Positions 1 to 10,900 of a stretch of DNA of 64,000 nucleotides are shown piece after piece (position 1 is the first letter of the stretch; each line of letters begins with the position of its first letter). Both the position numbers and the translations under genes were made by a program. The DNA comes from Strigamia acuminata (taxonomy: Eukaryota > Arthropoda > Chilopoda > Geophilomorpha > Linotaeniidae). Below the pieces are notes generated by a model, which was given only the letters and a program-made list of their open reading frames with translations, did not search any database and had not been told where the DNA came from. The stretch lies in NCBI GenBank assembly GCA_949358305.1, contig OX442315.1:16394427-16458426 (forward strand), given 5' to 3'.

Positions 1-1320
1 AGATTTGTACAGTTGAAGGAAGAATAAGAAGCTTTTTCATTCATGCGGATGAATTATTCAAGTTAATCTTAATGCAAGAGTTAGTTTTTTTTTTTTTGTT
101 TTTTTTTTTTTTTTTTTCTTTCTTTTCTTTTGGGAAAAATCTATGCTGAGGTTAACTTGTTGTTGGTGGGTGAAAAAAGTGAAGTTTCGTAAGTTAGAAG
201 GTTTTAAATAAATTTTGTTTAGCGTATTTATTTTTTGTTAGTTTGTTTTTGGATGTGTTTAATTTTTTTTTCTTTTTTTTTTGGGAATATTAATATTTTT
301 TAGTGAAAAGTTTGCTAAATTTTGAATGGGATTACAGCCAAATGCTCATTTTTTTTTTACATTTTCTATCAATAAACCACTAAAACTGCTATTATGTCAT
401 CAATATTTATTAGAAATAAATTCGATTTATTTAATTTTTTTTTTTTTTTTTTTTTGTGGAAAATTAACATTTTCTGATGCTAATTTCGCTTAATTTTAAG
501 TGAAATTAAGGCTAAATCCTCACTTTTTACATTTTATATCAATCAAGCAATAAAATAGCCGTTATAAATATGTATGAAAATAAATTCGATTTATGAATTT
601 CTTTTGGGGGGGGAAAATATTTCTTTTTGGGGGGGAATAAATATTTTTTTTAGTTGAATTTTGCTGAATTTTACATACAATAAGACCAAATCCTCACTCT
701 TTTAAACATTTTTTATCAATAAACCACTAAAATCGCTATTATCCCATAAATATTTATAAAAACAAATTCCTTTTATTCATTATTTGTACTTTTAAAAAGA
801 AAAAAAAAACCAAAAAAAAACCAACATTTTGAAAATGCAAATTTCGCTTTTTGGCATTTTTCTACAATAATAATAAAATAAAAATAACAACAAAACCACT
901 ACCATATTTACCCCAAAAAATATCCAACAAGAAATTGGACTTAAAACAAACAAAAAAATCCCCAATGAAACTAAGCCCCCAAATCCAAATCCCCATTTGC
1001 CTCCATCCCTCCATCAATAAACAAGTAAGAAATCCGACTATCCAATAAATACATAGCCAATAAATTGAAAAATGTCTCAATTTACAACTGGCAGGACGTC
1101 GGCGATAAACGAGAACAATGGAATCAAAGGATTCAAGCGGCGACACACAAAAAGAAAAGAAAAAACCACTTTTGATTAATCGACTTCCAACTCGCTTCAT
1201 GACCTCTTTTGTTTCCCTCCCGATATCACAAACGACTACATAATTAAACACCCCGAAATAAATAAATAAACCGACAAAATCAACACCAAAATCAACACCA
1301 ATAATCCAAAACCAACTCAC
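1..1320. other. Non-coding AT-rich region, presumed intron of the minus-strand gene
   Basis: I find no convincing coding exon here on either strand. The stretch begins with long T tracts (about 83-135), contains a 174-bp tandem repeat (listed separately), and ends at the splice donor of the minus-strand first exon at 1321-1423. It therefore probably lies mostly within the first intron of that gene, whose later exons would be left of the window. Open frames at 851-1048 (+) and 862-1320 (-) have low-complexity composition and look like chance. Confidence 0.5.
290..860. repeat. 174-bp tandem repeat, about three copies plus a decayed fourth
   Basis: The same landmark (aaatgctcat or aaatcctcac) starts at 340, 514 and 688, exactly 174 bp apart each time. 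Around it the units share a poly-T block, a stretch resembling ttgctaaattttg, the word tatcaataaaccactaaaa, and ataaattcgatttat. A weaker fourth start (aacattttgaaaatgcaaatttcgct) lies near 820-850. The copies differ by point changes and by poly-T length, so the array is not recent. It appears to lie in an intron. Confidence 0.8.
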
Positions 1321-1423
1321 CTAAATTCGCGTCGGCAAACACCAAGGCGACGATGAATGCTAGCAATGTCCAAACCACTTGTATGTACCTATGCCGTGGT
1401 CCCCTTCGACGAAACTTGGCCAT
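1321..1423 (-). CDS. First coding exon of an unidentified secreted or membrane protein (partial)
   Basis: Reading leftward from an ATG at 1423 gives a basic start (MAKFRRRGPRHRYIQ) followed by a strongly hydrophobic run (VVWTLLAFIVALVFADA). This looks like a signal peptide or signal anchor. The exon ends at 1321 in G|GTGAGT, a consensus splice donor, leaving phase 1. No later exon was recognised within the window, so the gene should continue past the left edge after a long intron. The family cannot be named from 34 residues. It is head-to-head with nothing obvious on the right. A chance ORF with a good donor is the alternative. Confidence 0.5.
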
Positions 1424-2166
1424 TCTCCTCGTCAATAAATAAACAGCAGCGGCAGCAACAACAACATTTGGTCTCTGCGCTCATCAAGTCAAACTAACAT
1501 GCGAGCCATGTTCGTGTTCGCTTCGTTTCGTTTCGCTATTGATGAGTGCAAAATGGCACTTGGGGATCGGTGTGGAGTTATGCTCACATCAGTCGCTGCG
1601 GATGAATGAAAATTGAAGACATTTTGCAGGCAGCATGGCCACTGGGGTCATCGTAATCCTAACGAGAGCGTATTCGAAGGTAAAAGTCGTCGTCTCCGTT
1701 GTTTGGACAACTGCCAAATATGGCGCTGCGAATGTTTCTTACATTTTCTGGACTCGGGCCACGACTGCCAATCGTAGCGCGGCGATTGTCCTAACGACCA
1801 ATCAGCGGTGGGCCGTAAATACTGGCTTTAACAATCCATCAGAAATGGGATTTTCGTGCAAAATGTTAACGGCATGTGGCGCTACTAACCAGAAACCAAG
1901 TCGAATAAATACTAAACTAAATAAATAAATCGACTTCTTAAATATTTTATGCCAGACGAGAAATTAGAGATTTATAAATCGTTCGTTTTTATTTATTTTA
2001 TAAAAATATGTATATAAACGGTGCTAGGTTTACGAAAAATAAAAAAAATGGCGGCATTATATCTTGAACATTTCTTTTTAAAACGTTCGTAACTACATAA
2101 ATTAAAGTTTTAATTACAGACTATTTTAATTAATAAACTCGTAATAACATTCGTACAATCATATTT
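1424..2166. other. Intergenic region between the unidentified minus-strand gene and COA3
   Basis: Nothing was recognised beyond probable 5' leader and promoter sequence of the minus-strand gene (about 1424-1600) and the COA3 3' untranslated region on the right. The plus-strand frame 1635-1928 shows no domain. An AAAATGGCGGC word occurs at about 2045-2055. Confidence 0.5.
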
Positions 2167-2514
2167 TCATTTCGGTTCGTTCTTTTCTGCTTTTGGTGTA
2201 TCAAAATCAAGAAAACTTTCTTGTTGCACTGCGTACATGGTGTAGAAATCTGGCACGTTTATAAAGGAGAAAATTGCGTTTGATTCGCGTTGTGATAAGT
2301 GTATTTCAAGGATACAAATGCCAAGCACACCGGCAAATATCAGGCCGCCTGTCACATTGCTTTTTCTATTCATTTTCCTCAGTTTTTCAACGCGTTGTAA
2401 ATTTTGCATTTCTATTCTTTTCATGAACTCGATCTCTGCATTCTTAATGTGCGGCATGTCGGCCTTTAAATCAACTTTACGCATTACATTTTTCTCCAGA
2501 CCCTCCATAGTCAT
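2167..2514 (-). CDS. COA3: Cytochrome c oxidase assembly factor 3 (COA3/CCDC56)
   Basis: COA3 is a small single-span inner mitochondrial membrane protein that promotes COX1 synthesis and complex IV assembly. I model complement(join(2167..2249,2316..2514)): 282 nt, 93 residues. The first exon carries the matrix-side helix (FMKRIEMQNLQRVEKLRK) and the membrane span (TGGLIFAGVLGIY). The second gives the conserved tail FYTMYAVQQESFLDF, matching the family pattern ...YGYS.FSVQQEKFLDDF. The 66-nt intron is GT-AG, a multiple of three and free of stop codons, so the region also reads as one uninterrupted 115-codon frame. Removing it restores the family sequence exactly across the junction, so I take it as a real intron. 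The ATG at 2514 sits next to a possible acceptor, so a 5' non-coding exon is possible. Confidence 0.9.
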   Translation of the reverse strand: MTMEGLEKNVMRKVDLKADMPHIKNAEIEFMKRIEMQNLQRVEKLRKMNRKSNVTGGLIFAGVLGICILEIHLSQRESNAIFSFINVPDFYTMYAVQQESFLDFDTPKAEKNEPK

Positions 2515-2944
2515 GGCTGCGACTGTATAAATAAAATTGATTCACTTCCAAGCCGGAATCAAACTCGGATTCAATACTCGAAGTCGTCGATGGCAGCGCA
2601 AACTAGTGGCAAAGTTAAAAACAATTTTACCTGTATTTATTTTTGTTTTAGATATTTTACATATTCAAAGTAATGTTAGAAATGCAAATAAAATTATTTG
2701 TTGATTTACGTTTTTATTCAATTACCAGTGATTAATTTTTGTAGACAAAAATAAAATTTCGTACGTATGATGTCATATGTTCATATGCAAAATAAAAATG
2801 GCGGCACTTAAATAAAATTCTATTATCTCGTTTTCAAATATCACATAACGAAGTAATTTAATTGAGGTGAGGAAAAACCAACTAAAACAATGATAAATTT
2901 ATTTTTTGTGTTAATTTTTATTTGTTTACTTTTAACAGCTTGTA
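2515..2944. promoter_or_regulatory. Bidirectional promoter region, COA3 (-) and zinc-finger gene (+)
   Basis: These 430 bases separate two divergent start codons. The sequence includes caaaataaaaatggcggcac near 2789-2806. Its AAATGGCGGC core resembles the YY1/Pho-type motif common at animal housekeeping promoters. A possible acceptor (ttttaacag) just before 2939 suggests a short 5' non-coding exon for the zinc-finger gene. Promoter function is inferred from gene orientation only. Confidence 0.45.
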
Positions 2945-4111
2945 ATGGAAAATAACACGAAATTATGTTGTAAAACCTGCAACAAGTCGTTTTCAAAGAA
3001 TTTCTCGTTAAAACGACACCAGAAGCTAGTTCATCACGATCCCAATGTCGAATTTCTGACGAAGAAGCAAAAAGTTTGTCCAAAATGTGAAAAGGAAGTC
3101 GGGATAACATTCCATGAGCTCCAAACCCATCTAGCCTCGGAGCATGAAATTGACATCCAAAGAGAGTCGATGACATTCACATCCCAAGATGAATTTTTCA
3201 AATGGAAAATGATTGAGGAAAAAGAGACGAAATCATCGTACGTGCAACACCATAAAGCCGCCTTTGCAAAATGTGGCCGAGTGACCAGGTACTACTACTG
3301 TCATCGCAGCGGTTGCTACAAGTCCAAAGGCACCGGTAAACGCCAAATAAAACAGATGGGAAGCAACAAAATCGACTCGTTGTGTCCAGCCCAAATGAAA
3401 CTAAGAACAGTTAACGACAATCACGTCGAATTGGAATACATAAAGACCCACATCGGGCACAAGTGTGATGTCGGTCGATTACGACTCACCGATGACGAGA
3501 AAAAGCAAATTGCGGACAAAATTGCAAAAAATATTCCACTGGACGCCATTTTGAACGATGTAAGAAACAATGACGGCACAAACGAGGAACGAATACACGT
3601 GACGAGTCGTCGAGATTTGATTAATATTACCAGACAATTTGGGTTAAAGCATTGGGGAACGAGTGAAACAAATGACGAAAACGAAAACGATGAAAACGAC
3701 GAAGGAAACGAAGGTGAAAACGACGGTGAAAAAAAAGGTGAAAACGACGGTGAAAATGTGGGAACGGTTTCGGAGGATCAAGAGCCTCAAATGACGGTTG
3801 AGGAGGTGCAAGAGAGCGCAGGTGGCAACGAAGAAACGCACGAAAACTTGACGATTACTATTGATCAAAGTGTTTTAGAAGAAATAGCGAAAAGGGTTAA
3901 AACTATGGGGAAGGAAAATGCAGGGGCAAACACGGATCCACATTTTCAGTGTATTTACGACGAATTAATCGCCGAGTTAGACGATTGCAGATCGATTGAA
4001 GAGCAGCAATTTGCGAGTAAAGTTCTCCACGAAACACTGGTGACATTACGAGCAGCCAAAAAGAGGAAAATGGAAAACCAAACTGCAGTGATAAGTGTAA
4101 GGATGCCGTGA
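2945..4111 (+). CDS. C2H2 zinc-finger protein with a transposase-related DNA-binding region
   Basis: This is a single-exon 388-residue protein. Residues 8-30 form a C2H2 finger (CCKTCNKSFS...KRHQKLVH) and a second lies at about 45-67 (CPKCEKEV...HLASEH). Residues 80-165 hold a Cys/His-rich block (YYYCHRSGCYKSKG, CPAQMKL, THIGHKCDVG) of the type in FLYWCH/FAR1-like domains, often linked with MULE-derived arthropod proteins. A predicted helical segment follows (DDEKKQIADKIAKNIPLDAIL ... RRDLINITRQFGL). After that comes an acidic low-complexity repeat of END/GEND units (about 238-275) and a C-terminal helix. No DDE transposase catalytic core is visible, so this is either a domesticated DNA-binding protein or a truncated element product. 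The frame is intact. The function is otherwise unknown and the family assignment is from memory of motif order. Confidence 0.75.
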   Translation: MENNTKLCCKTCNKSFSKNFSLKRHQKLVHHDPNVEFLTKKQKVCPKCEKEVGITFHELQTHLASEHEIDIQRESMTFTSQDEFFKWKMIEEKETKSSYVQHHKAAFAKCGRVTRYYYCHRSGCYKSKGTGKRQIKQMGSNKIDSLCPAQMKLRTVNDNHVELEYIKTHIGHKCDVGRLRLTDDEKKQIADKIAKNIPLDAILNDVRNNDGTNEERIHVTSRRDLINITRQFGLKHWGTSETNDENENDENDEGNEGENDGEKKGENDGENVGTVSEDQEPQMTVEEVQESAGGNEETHENLTITIDQSVLEEIAKRVKTMGKENAGANTDPHFQCIYDELIAELDDCRSIEEQQFASKVLHETLVTLRAAKKRKMENQTAVISVRMP

Positions 4112-4259
4112 ATGTTATTGCATTAACTTTATCTTATTTTTTTAAACAAAACGATTATTATATTTAAAACACAATTCCTTTCAATCGTGACGCAATATTT
4201 TAATAAAATTCTTTCTTATTTACACGTGAAAAAATAATTTATTTTAATTTAATCTTATT

Positions 4260-4946
4260 TTATTCAATCGACGTTACAAGTTCAAACCACTGTCGCAAGG
4301 CATCGCTGAGAACTGCTGGAAGAGAAGTCAGTTCTTGAAGCACAATGTAAAACGGAAACGGAAAATCGTCCATATAAGGCTTTTCAATAACCTAAAAACC
4401 GAAATAAAAATCAGATTTCGTCCAAACTTTAAAAAAAATCATAAAACTTACCCGTCCATCGACGAAAATCGGAGCTTTAATATCATAAACTGAATCTTTC
4501 GCCGCCGAATCTAAAACGACAAAAATAACAAAAACATTGGCATCCTTAGCCCGCCGTATGGCGGCCTTAACAGTCTCGGTGCCTTCGCCGAAGATCCCTT
4601 GTCCGTCCGAAAGAATAACTAGCAACTGCGCCGTGTCCATAAACTTATTCGACAACACAGTGGCGATCCTAGACGACGCCATCACACTCGTCGCACTGTT
4701 GAGCATTTCGGCCACCAACGTTTTCTTCTGTTGAAACGAGAACATTTTCAACGTTTGGGCGCCGCTCACGTCATTAAACGATTGATGGAACGGATGTAGG
4801 AGCGAAAATCTCTCCCCGAAACTCGCGATGGACAGTTGACCGGCTTCGAGCAGCGTCAACGCCTTGCTGATGACGGCCAACGACTCGAAAGCCAATTCTT
4901 TCACGTGATTGTGCGCCATACTCGAAGAATCGTCCACGGCCAACAT
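4260..4946 (-). other. MDN1: MDN1 sub-region: C-terminal VWA/MIDAS domain
   Basis: The domain starts QIMLAVDDSSSMAHNHVK, giving the metal-ion-dependent adhesion site D-x-S-x-S (D-D-S-S-S here). VILSDGQGIFGEG later supplies the conserved Asp-Gly of the third MIDAS loop. In the family this domain grips the UBL domains of Rsa4/NLE1 and Ytm1/WDR12. The MIDAS residues look intact, so substrate binding should be preserved. Confidence 0.93.
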
Positions 4947-7900
4947 GATCTGATATTGACGTTTATTCGGTTGTGTTCTGCGTAACCAAATTTTATCTTT
5001 CCGGAACTGGCTGGCAATGTACGGAATAATCTAGCAAAAATAAATTAAATCAATAAATATATATTTTGTCAATTTAAAACAAAAAAAAATTACTTTTCTC
5101 ATATTAAGTCGCTTCCCGGTCCGGTAATCGCCCTTCAATTTCGCCGCCAACGACGGCTCCAAAACGAGGCGCAACTGCTCGCACAATTCCTGCGCCAACG
5201 GTAAAGTCATCATTTCGAATTGGCGCCATATTGTCAAAGCTTCCGAATTATCGTCGCATTTAATTCGGTCCCATTGAGCCAAATGTTCCTCTAATTCGTT
5301 CCGCATTTGTTCCACGTCGAAATCCGTCTCCATTTGATCTTCTACCGCACTAATATTAGTGTGGAACGTCGACACGGGACCCCTCGCGACAATCTCCGTC
5401 AAAACCACTTGCCCGTCTTCGTTCAAAATGGCCTCTTCTCCGCGCAGTTCATCCTTCTCGAGTTGCGCGTCGTCTTTCCTGCTTTTCTGGCTCTTCGCTT
5501 CGAGTTTTTTCCGAATTTCTTTAGTTAACTCTTCCTCGTCGTCGCTCATCATGAGAACGTCGTCGTCTTCATCGACGGGCTCCTCGTTTTCGGCTTTTTC
5601 GTCCAACAAAACTTGATTTTTAGCCTGCTCCAACGTGGCGCTGTCTTTAGTCTGCAAATCTTTCGACGACGCGTTGTCAATGTGTTCGTAGAGTTGTTGG
5701 TTATCCTCGCCCTGTTCGGGCTCGTCCGGGTTTATTCCATTTTCCTCGTCGTCCTTCGTGTCGATCGTCTTCAACCGTTTGTGCACTTTGTCCTCCGCGT
5801 TCCCCAACGTTCGTTTCTGGTTCGTGGCTTTCCTCTGGTACTGTTCCGCCTTGTCGTTGCCATCCACCGTCGCTTCCGGCTGAGATTTGACCCGTCCACG
5901 GCTCCCGCTTTCCATTTCCGACTCCATCTGCCCGTGCGGAGCTTTCTCCGAATCCAATTCTTCTTCGACTTTTTCCTCTTTGTTTTCGTCGTCGTGCGCG
6001 TTTTCCGTCGCTTGGGCGCTTTTGGTCTTGTCGGCTGAAGCGCTTTTGAGAGCGTCGTCGGCAGCTTGGATTTTGTCATCCTCCGTCGTCTTCGGGTCGG
6101 ACAATTTGTTTTTCCTTTCGATGTCCTCTTCCGCTGGATTTTCACCGGTTTCCTCTTTGTTTTCGTCGTCGTCCTCGTCTTTTCCCGCGATTTCCTCGGT
6201 CGGATTTTCAATCTTTTCGTCCACTTCTTCGTCGATCTCCATCTGATCTTCCGTTTTCCCATCGTCACCGCCTTCCTCTTCCTCTTCTTTATCCACTTTC
6301 ATTTCTTCGCTTTCTTTATCCTCCGTTTTATCTCCGTCTTCAGCATTTTCGTCGACGTCTTCGTTATCATCCGCTTCTTCTTCTTCGGCATCCAAATTCA
6401 TATCGTCCGGCATTTCCATCGGTTCGACGTCGGATTGAGCGTCGTCCGCGCTGGGTTCTTCCGATTTGGTTTTGTCGTCGCACGGCCGGTCATCGAACGG
6501 TTTGATTTCGTCGCTATCGTCCGTAGGTTCATCGTTGATTTCGTCCTCATCTTCGTTATCGTTCGAATCTTTATTCTAAAATTTAAAAAAAAAATTAATT
6601 AATTTAAAAATAAATAAATAATAAATCAAAACATACTTTGATATCTTCATTAGCAACTAATTTGGTTTCACTTTTCCCCGCACCAGGTCCGTTTTCATCC
6701 TCCTTCTCCTCTCTCTCGTCTTCGTCCTCGTCGTCCTCGTCTTCGTTATCCGAACCCCACATCTAATGATAGATAAAATAATTTTTATTTAAATCGAAAT
6801 TTCTATTCAGCGATATTCAAATTACCTTTTCGTCTAATTTATCCGCCTCGTTTTCATCCCCCAAATCTCCCATTTGTTTGTCGGGTTCTTCCTCGTTTTC
6901 GCTTTCATCATTAGAGTTGTCGTCCTCATCTTCGTCTTTATCCAAATCGTGCATTTTTCCATCAAAATCGTCAGACATTTCGATGCCATTGTCTTCTTCC
7001 TGCAATTAAAGAGTGGTGAGTTCAATAATTTAACTTAATTGTATAGAAATCGTTACCTTAATATCTGGTTTTTGATTTTGATCTTCTTTTTCCGGTTCTT
7101 TCCCTTCTTGATAAGCATCTTCCAACTGGTCTTCACTTTCCAGGCGATCGCTCACGTCTTTAATCCCTTCTCCCTCGCCTATGCCCCCACCAGTTATGTC
7201 TTGGAATTCGGTAGCGCCTTCCCCGGCAGCAACCTCGCCTTGGTATTCCTCGGGCACGCAAAATCCCTAAATAAATTCAAAATAAATCAAAATAAATTTA
7301 TAACAATCAAAATAGATTTATAAAAATCAAAATACATTGAGAAAAATCAAAATAAATTGAGAAAAATCAAAATAAATTGAGAAAAATCAAAATGTATTGA
7401 GAAAAATCAACATAAATTGAGAAAAACCAAAATAGATTTATAAAAATCATAATAAATTTAAAAAATCAAAATAAATTTAAAAAATCAAAATAAATTTAAA
7501 AAATCAAAATAAATTTAAAAAATCAAAATAAATTTAAAAAATCAAAATAAATTTAAAAAATCAAAATAAATTGAGAAAAATCAAAGTAAATTGAGAAAAC
7601 TCAAAATAAATTCAGTAAATTCAAAATAAACTTATAAAAATCAAAATAAATCCCAAAATAATCAAAATATATTTTTCTAAAATTAAAATTACTAAATAAA
7701 ACGAAATTTACCTTTTGAACCAACTCGACAAAAATGCCCAACAAAACGGAATTTAATTTGCAAATGCCTCTTTGAACACCGACGGCTTCAACGAATAAAA
7801 ATTGCATCAAATTGCAATATTGCAATAAAATTGGATAAATAGTCTTCAAAATCCTAAATTAAACAAATCCAAATTAGAAATAAATCCAAATAATTGACAA

Positions 7901-10900
7901 TAATATACAAAATTACCTGACAACAGAAGAATTTATTGACCCCTCGACCAAATTCATGACCTTCATCGCCGATGCCAAAACGACTTTGATTTGCATTTTA
8001 TCGATCTTCGAGTTAAGATCTTTAATTAAAGACTCTCTCAAATAGAAATCGTTCGTCTCTTTCGGTATTAACTCGAGATCTTCCTCTTTCGCGATACTTT
8101 GAACCGCGAGCAAAATCTTCGTCACTAAATTCCCCGCACATTCTTCCAGATTTTCCATCTGACCGAAATTTGCCAACTGCTCTTCATTTCTCTCCAAACT
8201 CGCGCCGACTTTGTTCATCACGCACGACAAACTTTCGCGCACGAATTTCAACGACCCAACAAAAGCGTTGCTCTTTTGTTCCTGGGGTTGCTCGAAAATT
8301 GCGATCAATCGATGCAATTCGTCACCGAAACGAGTCAACATTTCCGAAATACTTTTCAATTCCACAGATTTATCTTTTGCCGCAAGTTTATCGTGCACGA
8401 GCTTCAACTCCTCTAAACAACCGCTAACTAGTTCAACCGAAAGACACCAAGTGTCGCTTTCTTTGGACATAATAAACCCTCGTGGAATATCGTACGGTAA
8501 ACTCATTTGCGAATAAAAATCGCCACATTCCGACGCCGGACAACTCATCAACAGAAGATTAAACTGCTCCAAGCACTGAATGGCGCTCGACGTAAATTCT
8601 TTCGTTTCTTTCTGCAAGCATCAAAAATTATATGAGTCAAAATTACATTAAAGAAAAATATTTTTAATATAAATACCAAAATCTGAGTTTGAAATATATC
8701 CGAGTCTCCGGACGTGAGTTTGAAAACACGATGCAAAAACGCCCTCATTGTGCCTAAATCTTGGTCCATTTTTGCTATTTCCTCGTGTTGTTTCTGCGCA
8801 AGATAGAAAAGATGCGATGGGAATCCAAACATGCGATCCAAGTTGCCCACACCGAGATCCCGGTGAGGATTTTCCGACGCGGAATGCAATAAAGCCAATC
8901 TGGCTATGGATCGGTAAAAGTATTTGGTGCAACCGTTCCAAACGTTCGTTAAGCATTCGTTGATTTGAGTCTGGTTGAATTTGCTCTCAACCATTTGCAA
9001 TGAAACTTCAATGTCGACCGGAGGAAGACAAACGAATTCCGTAGCGTTGTTTTCCTTCCACAATATCGATCCTTTTCTGTAGGAAATTCCAAGTTCGGCG
9101 AGCGATTTAAACAAATCGGATAGTGCTTTTCGTTTGCGCAGATTAATGCTTTTGGCTTCCGATATTTGCTTCTCTTTAACGAGGTTCTAAATACGAAAAT
9201 ATTTCAGTATAATTAACAAGAAACAAAAATCAAATTTTGATGAATAAAACATACTTGATTCACTTCTAAATCTTTCAATTCGTGCGCTGCCGTGATTAAA
9301 TCGGTGGTGAATTCGTCCAATTCCGAAATTTCATCAACATATGGCGACGTTTTGATGAATTTCTTTGAAACTTTTCTGATTTTTGTAAAGAGAGTTGCAG
9401 TCTTATTCAACAAAGTGGCAGAAGCAAAATCACAACTAGTATTCATGTAAGAATCCTAAAAAATAAATAAAAAAAATAAAAAATTTGTAAACAAAAGCAA
9501 TAGATCTAATTTTCATACTTTTAATGCCAGAGGTGCGATGAAAGCACTCGCTGAAACTGGAGCAGGCTTATTGTTCGCCGGTTGATCAATTCTGTCACGT
9601 GGATCGGTCATGGCCAATCGAACCGGTTCTCGGACCATTTTCTGAAAATTAAATTATTTCAATGTGAAATTTATTCGTTTTATTTAATAAATTTACTGTA
9701 CCTCGAATAGCTTCATGTGTTTGTGAAGAGTTTGATGCGATTTCGCAACGGATTCTTTCACAGCCCAGAAATTGATGTCATTCCACCGAGCGATCTTAAC
9801 GAAATTCTTCACTTCCCTCTCGATCGGTTTGCGAAGACTCGCCATTTTAGCGGTCACACTTGGTTCAAACTGCGCGTAATATTTATAAATATTCCAAAAT
9901 ACGTTCAGTAACTCCTCTAAAAAAGTAAACCAAATTATAAACAAAATACAATTTTAAACACAGAAACCATTGCGTACGCTGTTTGCTAGATGTTTCCAAT
10001 TGGATCAAATGACAATGAAAACTCAAAACGATGTTTAAACGACTCGAATATTCGCCCAAAGTTGACTGCTCCAACAACTGCTTTAATGTTTGCACGATGT
10101 CTTTCACACTCACGTCTTCTTTTTCAGTTTCGACTGAATTCACATAAGTTTCGATCAAAACATAAACGTGCAGCCACCATTTCGTTGCGAGGATTTGATG
10201 TTTGTGTTCAACAGTATCTAAACAATTCGACCAACACCTAAAAGAAAACGGAACATTGCATTAGTAATTTAATTAACAAAATTTAAAAATGTAAAATCAA
10301 AGCTACTTCAGTTCCATTTTTCTCCAAATAATTATTTGCTGCGTTATGTTCTCCAAGTGGGTGATAAGAGAAACTCCTCTATGAGCATTTGCTTCCCATT
10401 CTTGAGATTTAGTAAGTAGTAACTCCAACCCAGTAACGAATTTCATTAAGGAACAATTTACTGAGAAACTCAGAATGCGTTTAATAATTTCCCGTATCTG
10501 AAATAAATAAAATATTAAATATCAAAAACGAAAAATGTAAATCAAATAAAATACTTGTTGTAATGTTGGGTGATCGTTCCACTCTTCCAATAATTCCTCT
10601 ATTCTGGAATCCAATTTCTCAAGAATTGGTCGACACAACACAACTTCCGCGATGTTTGAATCGTGATAAATATCATACGGCGCTTGGTTTTTCGAGATTA
10701 ATTTCTGATCAGCCTGCCGTAACATCGCTTCTTGTAACACACTACTCGCTATTAAATGGCCGCCCAGTAAATCGTTATCCATCGAAACATCTATTAAAAC
10801 GTTGAAATAAAATTTATTTCACTATAAATAAATTTGCAGACGACGAAATACAAACCTATAACATTAGCCGAATGTTTGATCAAATGCAAAGCAACTTTGT

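Noticed and set aside
862-1320. 152-codon minus-strand frame running to the donor of the first exon
   Set aside because: It reads through the presumed intron. The amino-acid content is F/I/G/V-rich without motif, so it is treated as intronic.
1635-1928. 97-codon plus-strand frame
   Set aside because: No start context, domain or splice support. Composition is that of a promoter region; it looks like chance.
5307-6602. Several overlapping plus-strand frames rich in Phe/Leu/Ser (5307-5528, 5613-6038, 6066-6602)
   Set aside because: They are antisense shadows of the Glu/Asp-rich tract of MDN1, whose GAA/GAC codons read as TTC/GTC on the other strand.
7275-7640. Regular repeats suggestive of a CRISPR array
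   Set aside because: Units are contiguous without variable spacers, in a eukaryotic intron. It is a simple tandem repeat.
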